Shown: one piece after another, positions 46,585 to 53,604 of the stretch | Layout of the letters: every line of letters starts with the position of its first letter | How positions within the stretch are numbered: the stretch's first letter is position 1 | Assembly: GCF_000379825.1 (NCBI RefSeq) | Contig: NZ_KB903825.1 | Location: 418,584-482,583 of the forward strand | Direction: 5' to 3' | DNA: 64,000 nt | From: Longispora albida DSM 44784 | GTDB taxonomy: Bacteria > Actinomycetota > Actinomycetes > Mycobacteriales > Micromonosporaceae | Notes under the pieces: model-generated | What the model was told of the DNA's origin: nothing | What the model saw: only the letters and a program-made list of their open reading frames with translations | The model's database searches: none | Program-made: the position numbers and the translations under genes

Positions 46585-46791
46585 TCAGCCGGCCAGCTCG
46601 TACCCGGCGGCCGTCACGGCCCCGGCGACCGCCGCCCGGTCCAGCTCCGCCGCGCTGCGGACGCTGACCTGGCCGCTGGCCACGTCGACGGTGACCTCCG
46701 AGACGCCGGGCAGCCCGCCGAGCTGGGCCTGGACCCGGCCGGCGCAGCCCCCGCACGTCATGCCCGTGACCTGGTACCTCGTGAGAACCAT
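46585..46791 (-). CDS. copZ: CopZ-like copper chaperone, HMA domain
   Basis: This 68-residue heavy-metal-associated domain carries the metal site GMTCGGCAGRV near residues 10-20 and the ferredoxin-like beta-alpha-beta pattern (LPGVSEVTVDVASGQVSV). It would carry Cu(I) in the cytoplasm. Two GC-rich palindromes of the CsoR type lie 20-75 bp upstream. It is first in a two-gene operon with the His-rich exported protein; no copper ATPase is in the window. Confidence 0.92.
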   Translation of the reverse strand: MVLTRYQVTGMTCGGCAGRVQAQLGGLPGVSEVTVDVASGQVSVRSAAELDRAAVAGAVTAAGYELAG

Positions 46792-46812
46792 GACCAGTCC
46801 CTCCTCCGCGAC

Positions 46813-46863
46813 TACCCCCAGGGGGTATCCATCACCGTGACAGTAGCATACCCCCCGGGGGTT
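46813..46863. promoter_or_regulatory. Two CsoR-type copper operators
   Basis: TACCCCCAGGGGGTA (46813-46827) is a perfect 7-1-7 palindrome. TACCCCCCGGGGGTT (46849-46863) is a near-perfect second copy. Such C-run/G-run palindromes flanked by TA are the binding pattern of the copper-sensing repressor CsoR. They stand just upstream of copZ. No csoR gene is in the window, so the regulator is encoded elsewhere. Confidence 0.8.
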
Positions 46864-46883
46864 CCCAAGGCCCGAAGAGCCGC

Positions 46884-47564
46884 TCACGGCTGGAAGCGGT
46901 ACCCCATCCCCGGCTCGGTGATCAGGTACCGGGGCCGGGTGTGGTCCGGTTCGAGCTTCCGGCGCAGCTGGGCCATGTACTGGCGGAGGTAGTGGGTCTC
47001 GTTCCGGTACGCGGGACCCCACACCTGCTGGAGCAGCTTGCGCTGGGTGACCAGCACCCCGGGGTGCTGGAGCAGGATCTCCAGGATCTGCCACTCGGTC
47101 TTGGTCAGGTGCACCGCCTCGCCATTCGCCTCGTCGGCCACGGTGTAGCTGACCAGGTCGACGGTGAACCGGCCGATCCGCGCGTTCTCCGGGGTCTCCG
47201 AAGGCCCGATCCTGCGCCGGACGGCCCGGATGCGGGCCACGAGCTCGTCGACGTTGAACGGCTTGGTGACGTAGTCGTCGGCCCCGGCCTCCAGCGCCTC
47301 GATCTTGTCCGCGCCGCCGGCCCGGCCGGAGACCACGATGATCGGTACCGGATTCCACGCCCGCAGCTGCCGGATCACCTCCACGCCGTCGAGGTCCGGG
47401 AGGCCGAGGTCGAGGACGAGCAGGTCGGGGCGGGCGGCGGAGGTCACCCGGAGCGCCTCGGTACCGCCGGCGGCCGTCAGGACCTCGTACTGCCTGGCGG
47501 TCAGGTTGATCCGCAGCGCCCGGAGGATCTGCGGCTCGTCGTCAACGATCAGGATCCGGGTCAT
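46884..47564 (-). CDS. kdpE: KdpE-like OmpR-family response regulator
   Basis: This 226-residue protein has a receiver domain (MTRILIVDDEPQILRALRIN, Asp in LLVLDLGLPDLDG, Lys in YVTKPFNVDEL) and a winged helix with KdpE-like features (HLTKTEWQILEILLQHPG; ETHYLRQYMAQLRRKLEPD; YLITEPGMGYRF). It should be a transcription factor for potassium or turgor genes. Neither kdpD nor kdpFABC is nearby, so it is an orphan here. The ATG at 47564 is inside the end of a short upstream frame. Confidence 0.85.
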   Translation of the reverse strand: MTRILIVDDEPQILRALRINLTARQYEVLTAAGGTEALRVTSAARPDLLVLDLGLPDLDGVEVIRQLRAWNPVPIIVVSGRAGGADKIEALEAGADDYVTKPFNVDELVARIRAVRRRIGPSETPENARIGRFTVDLVSYTVADEANGEAVHLTKTEWQILEILLQHPGVLVTQRKLLQQVWGPAYRNETHYLRQYMAQLRRKLEPDHTRPRYLITEPGMGYRFQP

Positions 47565-47679
47565 CGTGATGGGTTTCCCATGCTCGCAGCTCCTCCCCGA
47601 GTGCCAGGTCCAACTCCAGCACACTGGCACCCGCCCCGCCCGCGAAGCCGGTGGACCGGCTCTTCGTGTGGCCCGTCAC
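47542..47679 (-). CDS. Possible 45-residue coupled small ORF
   Basis: A GTG at 47679 shares GTGA with the stop of the TRIC/UPF0126 gene. The frame runs to a stop inside the start of the kdpE-like gene. For its first ~38 codons third positions are mostly G or C, the coding pattern of the window. The product includes SVLELDLALGEELRAWE, likely a helix. No family recognised. It may be a real linker gene or a device for coupling translation between its neighbours. Confidence 0.35.
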   Translation of the reverse strand: MTGHTKSRSTGFAGGAGASVLELDLALGEELRAWETHHDDPDPDR

Positions 47680-48287
47680 GAGTCCTGCGCGCGGGCCACC
47701 GGAACCTGCCAGGGGAGTTTCAGCGCGATCAGGCGGAGGGCGAAGACCAGGACGGCCGCCAGGGCGACCCAGTGCGGTTCGCGGAACCCGGTGCGGTCGA
47801 GCGCCGTGACCAGGCCGGCTCCGGCGAGCGCCGCGAGGGCGTACACCTCGCGGCGCAGCACCGACGGGATCTCGGCCATGAGCAGATCACGCAGGATGCC
47901 GCCGCCGAAGCCGGACAGCGCACCGAGCAGCACGGCCTCCACTGTGGGCACTCCGGCGTCGAGCGACGTGAGCGTGCCGGTCACCGTGAACAGGCCGAGG
48001 CCGGCCGCGTCCATGACGATCAGGGTGCGGCGGGGCCGGGTCAGGAAGGGATGCAGCCAGAATCCGGCCAGCGCGACGGCCACGGCGACACCGAGGTAGC
48101 GCCAGTCGCTCAGCGCGAGCGGCGGTCCCTTGTGGAGGATGAGGTCCCGGAGCAGGCCACCGCCGAGCGCCGTGACCACGCCGATCACCGTCACACCGAA
48201 GACGTCGAGCCGTTTCCTGGCCCCGGCGGCAGCGCCCGCCGCGGCGAAGACCGCGACACCCAGCAGGTCAAAGAAGATCAAAACCAT
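47676..48287 (-). CDS. TRIC-type channel, UPF0126 family
   Basis: This 203-residue membrane protein has seven predicted helices and an internal duplication: GVVTALGGGLLRDLIL in the first half and GALSGFGGGILRDLLM in the second. These Gly-rich bends are the mark of UPF0126 proteins, prokaryotic relatives of trimeric intracellular cation channels. A role in cation balance would agree with the kdpE-like gene downstream. ATG at 48287 starts immediately with the first helix. Confidence 0.88.
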   Translation of the reverse strand: MVLIFFDLLGVAVFAAAGAAAGARKRLDVFGVTVIGVVTALGGGLLRDLILHKGPPLALSDWRYLGVAVAVALAGFWLHPFLTRPRRTLIVMDAAGLGLFTVTGTLTSLDAGVPTVEAVLLGALSGFGGGILRDLLMAEIPSVLRREVYALAALAGAGLVTALDRTGFREPHWVALAAVLVFALRLIALKLPWQVPVARAQDS

Positions 48288-48465
48288 GATTGTGTACTCC
48301 GTGAGCGGCCCCGCCTCGCGCGGCGGCCGGCTGGTGGCCGAGGGTCAGTGGAGCTGACATTCCCCGGCACAACACAGGTACCCAGAATTCATGGGATGAC
48401 CGTAGCGTCCCGTCTCCCCGGCACGCGAGCACCCGAGATCGACGTCACGCCGCCACACTCTTACC

Positions 48466-48888
48466 TCAGGACGACTCGCGGTCCTCCAGCCCGATGGCGT
48501 CGCGCAGTTCCTCGAGGTCGTGGTCGAGCTGGGGATCGTGCCGGGCACCGGACTTCATCAGGTCGGCGAGACCCTCGGCGATCGCGTTGAGCTTGTCCTG
48601 GATCGCGCGCTCCGAGCGGGCCTGGCTGTTCTGGAGCAGCGCGACCATCAGGAAGGTCACGATCGTCGTTGCCGTGTTGATGATGAGCTGCCAGGTGTCG
48701 AGGTCGCCGATCAGGAAGTACGACGGGGCCCAGATCAGCACCAGCAGCAGGCACATCGCGAAGAACCACGCGCGCGAGAAGAACTTCGAGGCCCCTGCGG
48801 CGAACCGGTCGAAGAAGCTCACCTCCCGCGTCACGTCACTCGGCATGTGCGCGTGCCCGGCCGGCCTGTTCTCACCCTTGCGCGTCAT
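48466..48888 (-). CDS. Low-affinity iron permease family protein
   Basis: This 140-residue protein has two hydrophobic helices (WFFAMCLLLVLIWAPSYFLI; LIINTATTIVTFLMVALLQN) followed by an amphipathic helix (SERAIQDKLNAIAEGLADLM) and an acidic tail. This is the short bacterial form of the low-affinity Fe/Cu permease family. Transport has not been clearly shown for bacterial members. The gene is on its own. Confidence 0.82.
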   Translation of the reverse strand: MTRKGENRPAGHAHMPSDVTREVSFFDRFAAGASKFFSRAWFFAMCLLLVLIWAPSYFLIGDLDTWQLIINTATTIVTFLMVALLQNSQARSERAIQDKLNAIAEGLADLMKSGARHDPQLDHDLEELRDAIGLEDRESS

Positions 48889-48929
48889 GCCTGGGCGGTA
48901 CCCGCAACGACCGGGCGCGAAACCCGGTG

Positions 48930-49200
48930 GGAATTAATTCCGGTAACGCTATTGCTTGGTGCGGCCGGGCGCGGCTATCGTTTCTCCAGGCGCCAGTTTC
49001 AGGCGCCGGAAATCGTGACTGTCAGGGAGTTCGTCATGACTCGTCAGGCCCAGCTCCACAGCACCGCGCTACGTGCGCTGTGTCTGCGTGGCGAGCTTGC
49101 GTGTCAGCTGCTCAGCCTGCGCACCAGCCCGGAGTGGCCTGTGGAGTAAGGGATCCCCTTACCGGCCAGCCGCTTCGGAGCTCACCTCCGGGGCGGTTTT
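48930..49200 (+). ncRNA. Promoter, short ORF and intrinsic terminator unit
   Basis: The unit has the palindrome GGAATTAATTCC (48930-48941), then TTGCTT (48952-48957), an 18-bp spacer and TATCGT (48976-48981) as a good promoter. The predicted leader holds CAGGCGCC twice (hairpin). Near the end CCGCTTCGGAG / CTCCGGGGCGG (49170-49196, 11 bp with two G-T pairs, 5-nt loop) is followed by TTTT, a classical intrinsic terminator. A short ORF lies between. It may be a small mRNA, an attenuator-like leader or a dual-function RNA. Confidence 0.55.
49036..49149 (+). CDS. 37-residue short ORF
   Basis: ATG at 49036 has GGGAG with a 6-nt gap to the start. The peptide has two cysteines in RALCLRGELACQLLSLR and ends PEWPVE. 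It is framed by a promoter-like sequence and a terminator, so translation is plausible. No downstream gene on the same strand lies within 2 kb, which argues against a simple attenuator for a biosynthetic gene. No family recognised. Confidence 0.45.
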   Translation: MTRQAQLHSTALRALCLRGELACQLLSLRTSPEWPVE

Positions 49201-49409
49201 CTCGTGCCACGGATCCCGCTCACAGGCTCACCCATTCCTTCCACCGGCCTTTCCAACGGCTGCAATTCCCAGCCGTTTATTCACGCTGCCCATAATGCGA
49301 TTCCGTATTCACAGAAAACACGTACTACATAATTCAACAAAGCATATCCCGGTGGTGAAACTGGCAGAACACTCACACGAGCTTCCGTAGCCCAACGGCA
49401 GAGGCGCAG
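49201..49409 (+). other. AT-rich tract with two tRNA 5'-half-like fragments
   Basis: The composition drops to roughly half A/T, unlike the rest of the window (TTTATTCACGC, ATAATTCAACAAAGC). Two segments look like 5' halves of tRNAs. About 49345-49372 has CGGTGGTGAAACTGGCAGA, with a tRNA-Leu-like D arm. About 49379-49409 has CTTCCGTAGCCCAACGGCAG. Each is ~30 nt and neither has a matching anticodon stem or 3' half. They run head to tail into the intact tRNA-Cys. A worn tRNA array or mobile-element relic is the likely reading. Confidence 0.45.
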
Positions 49410-49483
49410 GACAGGGTGGCCGAGTGGTCCAAGGCACTGGTCTGCAAAACCAGTATTCGCGGGTTCGAATCCCGTCCCTGTCT
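49410..49483 (+). tRNA. tRNA-Cys (GCA)
   Basis: A full cloverleaf can be drawn: acceptor GACAGGG / CCCTGTC, D arm GCC-GAGTGGTCCAA-GGC, anticodon arm CTGGT-CTGCAAA-ACCAG with anticodon GCA, short variable loop, and T arm GCGGG-TTCGAAT-CCCGT (one G-T pair). The discriminator base is T, as expected for cysteine tRNAs. CCA is not encoded. The acceptor sequence differs from the usual actinobacterial GGTGGAG-type tRNA-Cys, so this may be a second, acquired copy. Confidence 0.9.
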
Positions 49484-49488
49484 CTCAT

Positions 49489-49538
49489 GATCGTGGGACC
49501 CCTCATGCTGCCCTGGCAGCATGAGGGGTCCCACGATC
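49489..49538. terminator. 50-bp palindromic hairpin (repeat family copy 1)
   Basis: Perfect 24-bp arms (GATCGTGGGACCCCTCATG + CTGCC, and its complement) surround a CT loop, followed by TTTCTAG. It lies between tRNA-Cys and the convergent secreted-protein gene. The outer core CGTGGGACCCCTCATG is shared exactly with the palindrome at 55156-55207. Confidence 0.85.
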
Positions 49539-49541
49539 TTT

Positions 49542-49934
49542 CTAGCAGTGCGTCACGCCAGGGAAGGGGTCCTGGCTGGTGTGGATCTCGCTGGCCGGGA
49601 CGTAGCCCCAGCGGTTCGTGTCGTCCCCGTAGGTGAAGTACCAGACGGTGTTGCCGCCCCGGTGCTTCGCGCCGTACACCCAGCACTGGAAATAGCTGTG
49701 CGAGCTGCGCAGGGTGTCCACGCCGGCCGTGAAACCGGGTTCCCGGTACACAGTGGCCGGTGCGTTGTTGCCGCAGTACAGCGCGCCGTTGCGGGCGTAG
49801 CAGGATGAGGACGTGTTCCCGGTGGCCTGGGCGGCTGTCGCCGGAAGGGTCAGCGCTGCCAGGCCGGCCAGCACAGCGACCGCTGTCCCTGCTGCCTGGC
49901 GGGTACGGGTGCGGGTGAGGTTCTGGGCGTTCAT
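49542..49934 (-). CDS. Small secreted Cys-containing protein
   Basis: This 130-residue exported protein has a signal peptide (AVAVLAGLAALTLPATAAQA) and a mature domain of ~90 residues with Cys in SSSCYARNGALYCGNN, FQCWVYG and the terminal THC. The pattern TVYREPGF...WYFTYGDDTNRWGYVPASEI resembles small SH3-like wall-binding domains of actinobacteria. GGAGG stands before the ATG. It is co-transcribed with the gene upstream (ATGA overlap). Confidence 0.75.
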   Translation of the reverse strand: MNAQNLTRTRTRQAAGTAVAVLAGLAALTLPATAAQATGNTSSSCYARNGALYCGNNAPATVYREPGFTAGVDTLRSSHSYFQCWVYGAKHRGGNTVWYFTYGDDTNRWGYVPASEIHTSQDPFPGVTHC

Positions 49935-50266
49935 GGGGTACCTCCGATGGTGCTGTTCGGGCAGAGGGATGCCCTCGTGCCGCTGGTGCCGTCGCGTGCG
50001 GCCCGGTTGCGGGCGGCGCGCGCGGACAGTCCCTGTGCGACTGTCCTCGCCCACCGCATGCGGGCCGCAGCCGTTTCCGGGTGGTCGCCGTACTCGTAGG
50101 CCACCTCTGCCGCGCAGCCCCGGCTTCCGCCGTGCTCGCGGATGCCCCGCCGGATCGCCTCTGTGGCTTCGAGGCGGGTCGGGGTCCGGGAGCTGGGCAA
50201 CGGGCTGATGAAGAGCGCGTGAGCTTCGGCGACGATGATGGCTTCCCGTTCGAGGCGCATGGTCAT
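49931..50266 (-). CDS. Conserved actinobacterial small protein
   Basis: This 111-residue cytoplasmic protein has LEREAIIVAEAHALFISPLP at the start and EVAYEYGDHPETAAARMRWA in the middle, a pattern I associate with short uncharacterised Streptomyces proteins. It is rich in Arg and Ala and lacks a signal peptide. ATGs at 50266 and 50260 both fit. Its last four bases overlap the start of the secreted-protein gene. Function unknown. Confidence 0.6.
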   Translation of the reverse strand: MTMRLEREAIIVAEAHALFISPLPSSRTPTRLEATEAIRRGIREHGGSRGCAAEVAYEYGDHPETAAARMRWARTVAQGLSARAARNRAARDGTSGTRASLCPNSTIGGTP

Positions 50267-50387
50267 CACCTGCATCTGTCGGGTACTGCTGGGCTTACTC
50301 ACCCATACTGGCCCGGGCCGGGTACCTCAGACGTCCGGCCGGGGGCTGAACCTCGGGCTCCCCTCCCAGGTGGACGGCGCGGTCCGG

Positions 50388-51209
50388 CTACGACCGGGGC
50401 TTGCGCGGCTGGAGGGGTACGCGGGCGGCGTATTCGGTGATGGCCGCCCAGCGGTGCGCCGGGTCGGGCGAGGCGAGGGCTTCGCGGAGAGCGGCCCTCT
50501 CGGCCTCGCGGCTGGCGAGGGGCCTGGGTACGGCGGGGGACGGCTGGGGCTGGTGTTGCGGGAGCGGAACCGGGTGCCAGGGCTCGCCGGAGACGGCGGC
50601 CCGGATCAGGGCGACCCGGTCGGCGTGCTCGGCGAAGACGGCGAGTTCCCGGACGACGTCGGCGGGGTCGCTGCCCGTATGGATCATGGTGAGCAGGCGG
50701 TTCGGGCTGCCGGCCACGGTACGCAGGCTCGACGCCGGGCGGCCTTCCGGCACGTTGGGGCCCTTGAGGTCGGTGAGCCGGGCGGCGGCTGGGATGGGGG
50801 CTGCCGGGCCCCGGTACAGGATGAACAGGCCCGGGCCCAGGCTCACCACGCCGTCGAGGAGCATGAGGCGCTCGGCTGTCGCCCCGCCCAGCTCGTAGGC
50901 CCAGAGGGCGCGGATGCCGTGCCGGTCGACCGTGACCGGCCGGCCTGCCGCCGCCTCGAATCCGGCTGCCGCGATCGCGTCGAGCAGGCGGGACGCGGCA
51001 CCGGAGCGGAAGGCGTCGGGGCGAAGCCAGGCTGTCGCGGTGCTCTGGGCGAACCGGTACGCGCCCTCCTCGCCCAGCTCTTCGAGGAGGGTGGCCCAGC
51101 CCTCGCGGAAGTACAGGTCGCCGGCGAAGCAGGCAGCCTTGCCCGGCACCTGGGTGAGCAGCTCCCAGCGGGCCGGCCCAGGAAGGTCGCCGTGATCTCT
51201 GACCTGCAT
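50388..51209 (-). CDS. Nucleoside-diphosphate-kinase-like protein
   Basis: This 273-residue protein has an Ndk-like core. TAWLRPDAFRSGAASRLLDA matches the KPDAVxRG start of the fold, and TMIHTGSDPADVVRELAVF matches the active-site region NxxHGSDSxxxAxxEI with the catalytic His retained. It is about twice the normal Ndk length, with an N-terminal ~55-residue extension and a Pro/Glu-rich tail, and lacks the standard Lys of the first motif (Arg instead). It is probably a divergent relative rather than housekeeping Ndk. Confidence 0.65.
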   Translation of the reverse strand: MQVRDHGDLPGPARWELLTQVPGKAACFAGDLYFREGWATLLEELGEEGAYRFAQSTATAWLRPDAFRSGAASRLLDAIAAAGFEAAAGRPVTVDRHGIRALWAYELGGATAERLMLLDGVVSLGPGLFILYRGPAAPIPAAARLTDLKGPNVPEGRPASSLRTVAGSPNRLLTMIHTGSDPADVVRELAVFAEHADRVALIRAAVSGEPWHPVPLPQHQPQPSPAVPRPLASREAERAALREALASPDPAHRWAAITEYAARVPLQPRKPRS

Positions 51210-51267
51210 GTTCCTCCCCTCCGGCCGCTGAGCGTCCCACTGTAGCCCGGCCGGCTACGGTGACCGG

Positions 51268-51699
51268 GTGGCCCACCTGCACGCACTCGGCGTCCTGATC
51301 ATCCTCACCCGGGACGAGGAGGTGTTCCTCACCCAGCACAAGGCGAGCGGCCAGTGGTCGGTGCCGAGCGGCAGGCTCGACGGCGACGAGAACGTGCTCG
51401 GTGCGGCGATCCGCGAGGCACACGCGAAGGCCGGGGTGCACCTCACGGCCGAGGAGCTGGAGTTCGTCGGGGTGATCCACCGGCGGCACGGGCCCGACCG
51501 GGCCAACATGGCCTTCGTCTTCCACGCGCCGAGCCTGCCGGATCTGCAGGGCGAGCCCCTCAACGCCGACCCGGAGCGCTGCTCGGCGATCGGCTGGTTC
51601 CCGATGGAGGATCCGCCGGAGGGTTCCTCGCCGAACACAGTGCGTGGGCTGGAGCTGCTCGACAGCGGCGAGACGCTCAGCGTCGCCGACTGGGAGTAA
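51268..51699 (+). CDS. Nudix-fold protein with degenerate Nudix box
   Basis: This 143-residue protein has the Nudix fold, with VLIILTRDEEVFLTQHKASG at the start and the box GRLDGDENVLGAAIREAHAK continuing AGV. The canonical REUxEExGU should carry two Glu that bind magnesium; here the positions are Ala and Lys. Hydrolase activity is therefore doubtful; ligand binding may remain. GTG start. It is followed 49 bp later by the GNAT-racemase-deacylase operon. Confidence 0.82.
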   Translation: MAHLHALGVLIILTRDEEVFLTQHKASGQWSVPSGRLDGDENVLGAAIREAHAKAGVHLTAEELEFVGVIHRRHGPDRANMAFVFHAPSLPDLQGEPLNADPERCSAIGWFPMEDPPEGSSPNTVRGLELLDSGETLSVADWE

Positions 51700-51748
51700 C
51701 CCCGTCCGGAGGGGCCCTGCCAGCGCTGTCCACCGGTACTGTCCAGCT

Positions 51749-52510
51749 ATGACAGGTCAGGAGGTCACCGAGCTGGTGACGATGGCCGAGCTGGCGGAGG
51801 CCGCCGGGCTGTTCGGCCGCACGTGGTACGGCGGGGACGGCAAGCAGCCGGTGAGCGCCGAGATGCTGCGCGCTCTGTCCCACACCGGGAACTACGTCGC
51901 CGGGGTCACCATCGGTGGCAAGCTCGCCGGTGCCGCTGCGGCGTTCCGTGGTGGGCATGACGAGCTGCACTCCCATGTCGCGGCGGTGTCCCCCGCGCAC
52001 CGGGCCGCCGGTATCGGGCGGGCCGTCAAGCTCCACCAGCAGGCGTGGGCGCGCGAGCAGGGGCTGGCCGCAGTGACGTGGACGTTCGACCCGCTGGTCA
52101 GCCGGAACGCGTACTTCAACCTGACGAGGCTGGGCGCTTCGGCCGACGAGTACCTTGTGGACTTCTACGGGGCGATGGCCGACGAGCTGAACGCCGGGCA
52201 GGGTTCGGACCGGGTGCTCGTGCGGTGGCCGGTGACGGCGGAGGGCCGCGCGGAGCCGGCGCTGGACGGGCGGGTCGTGCTGGGCCGGGCGCCGGACGGC
52301 GGGCCGGAGCGAGCGGGTGCGCTGGCCGGTCCCCGGCTGCTGGTCGCGCTGCCGCCCGACATCGAGTCCCTGCGGCAGTCCAGGCCGGACCTGGCTCTCG
52401 CCTGGCGGGTGGCTGTGCGGGAGACGCTGGGTGCCGCGCTGGCGGAAGGCCGGTACACGGTCAGCGGGGTCACGAGATCCGGCTGGTACGTCCTGGAGGG
52501 GGATCAGTGA
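51749..52510 (+). CDS. GNAT acyltransferase of NSAR operon
   Basis: This 253-residue GNAT-fold protein has the acyl-CoA loop VSPAHRAAGIGRAVKLHQQA (R-x2-G-I-G) near residue 90 and TWTFDPLVSRNAYFNLTRLG, typical of the long GNATs that stand beside N-succinylamino-acid racemases. In Geobacillus such an enzyme succinylates D-amino acids. The GTGA overlap with the racemase gene supports the same job here. The acyl donor cannot be read from sequence. Confidence 0.82.
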   Translation: MTGQEVTELVTMAELAEAAGLFGRTWYGGDGKQPVSAEMLRALSHTGNYVAGVTIGGKLAGAAAAFRGGHDELHSHVAAVSPAHRAAGIGRAVKLHQQAWAREQGLAAVTWTFDPLVSRNAYFNLTRLGASADEYLVDFYGAMADELNAGQGSDRVLVRWPVTAEGRAEPALDGRVVLGRAPDGGPERAGALAGPRLLVALPPDIESLRQSRPDLALAWRVAVRETLGAALAEGRYTVSGVTRSGWYVLEGDQ

Positions 52511-53604
52511 AGATCAGCAGAGTCGAGCTGCGCCGGATCGCGCTGCCGCTCGTCACGCCGTTCCGGACGTCGTTCGGCACGTCACTCGCCCGCGACGCCG
52601 TGCTCGTCCGCGTGGTGACGCCCGAGGCGGAGGGCTGGGGCGAGTGCGTGGCGATGCCGGAGCCGTCGTACTCCAGCGAGTACGCGTCCGGGGCTGCCGA
52701 GGTGATCGGCCGGTTCCTGCTGCCGCTGCTGTCCGGCGAGGTCGACGCGCACACCGCTGAGCAGCGGATGGCCCGGGTACGCGGGCACCGGATGGCCAAG
52801 GCCGCGCTCGGCATGGCCGTGCTGGACGCCCAGCTGCGCGCGGCCGGGATGTCGTTCGGCTCGTACCTGGGCGCGACCAGGGACCGCGTGCCGGCCGGCG
52901 TCAGCGTCGGCATCATGACGTCGATCGCCGAGCTGCTGGACACTGTGGACGGTTACCTCGCCCAGGGGTACCAGCGGATCAAGCTGAAGATCGAGCCGGG
53001 CTGGGACATCCAGCCGGTGGCCCGCGTCCGGGAACGCTTCGGCGACATCCCGCTCCAGGTCGACGCGAACGCCGCCTACGAGCTGGCCGACGCCCGGCAC
53101 CTGGCGCAGCTCGACGCGTTCGGCCTGCTGCTGGTCGAGCAGCCGCTGCCGGAGGAGGACCTGCGCGGGCACGCCGCACTGGCCCAGCGGATGACCACGC
53201 CGATCTGCCTCGACGAGTCGATCGTGTCCGCGAGGGCCGCGGCCGACGCGATCGCCCTCGGCGCGACCTCGGTGGTCAACGTGAAGCCCGGCCGGGTCGG
53301 CGGGTACCTGGAGGCCCGGCGGGTGCACGACGTCTGCCAGGCGCACGGGGTGCCGGTGTGGGCTGGCGGGATGCTGGAGACCGGGATCGGGCGGGCCGCG
53401 AACATCGCGCTCGCCGCGCTGCCAGGGTTCACGCTGCCGGGAGACACGTCGGCCTCTGATCGGTACTACGAAAGGGATGTCACGCAGCCCTTCGAGCTGG
53501 ACGAAGGGCACGTGACGGTGCCAGCCGGCCCTGGCCTGGGGGTGACCCCGGACATGGACTTCCTCGACGAGATCACCACCGCGCGCGAGTGGCTGGAGGT
53601 CTGA
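52507..53604 (+). CDS. N-acylamino-acid racemase/OSBS family enzyme
   Basis: This 365-residue enolase-superfamily enzyme has all catalytic elements: the KxK in QRIKLKIEPG, metal ligands Asp in QVDANAAYEL, Glu in LLVEQPLP and Asp in ICLDESIVS, and the second Lys in VNVKPGRVGG. Members make o-succinylbenzoate for menaquinone or racemise N-succinylamino acids, and often both. The neighbours (GNAT, D-aminoacylase) and the absence of menaquinone genes favour racemisation. GTG start in GTGA overlap. Confidence 0.88.
   Translation: MKISRVELRRIALPLVTPFRTSFGTSLARDAVLVRVVTPEAEGWGECVAMPEPSYSSEYASGAAEVIGRFLLPLLSGEVDAHTAEQRMARVRGHRMAKAALGMAVLDAQLRAAGMSFGSYLGATRDRVPAGVSVGIMTSIAELLDTVDGYLAQGYQRIKLKIEPGWDIQPVARVRERFGDIPLQVDANAAYELADARHLAQLDAFGLLLVEQPLPEEDLRGHAALAQRMTTPICLDESIVSARAAADAIALGATSVVNVKPGRVGGYLEARRVHDVCQAHGVPVWAGGMLETGIGRAANIALAALPGFTLPGDTSASDRYYERDVTQPFELDEGHVTVPAGPGLGVTPDMDFLDEITTAREWLEV

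Noticed and set aside
46884-47564. A full Kdp potassium system around the kdpE-like gene
   Set aside because: Neither kdpD nor kdpFABC is present on either side.
48345-48392. 15-codon Cys-rich frame (MNSGYLCCAGECQLH) upstream of the TRIC gene
   Set aside because: It resembles a cysteine leader peptide but has no close ribosome site, no terminator hairpin and no link to sulfur genes.
52507-53604. menC of a menaquinone operon
   Set aside because: No other men genes are near, and the GNAT and D-aminoacylase neighbours fit an N-acylamino-acid racemase better.
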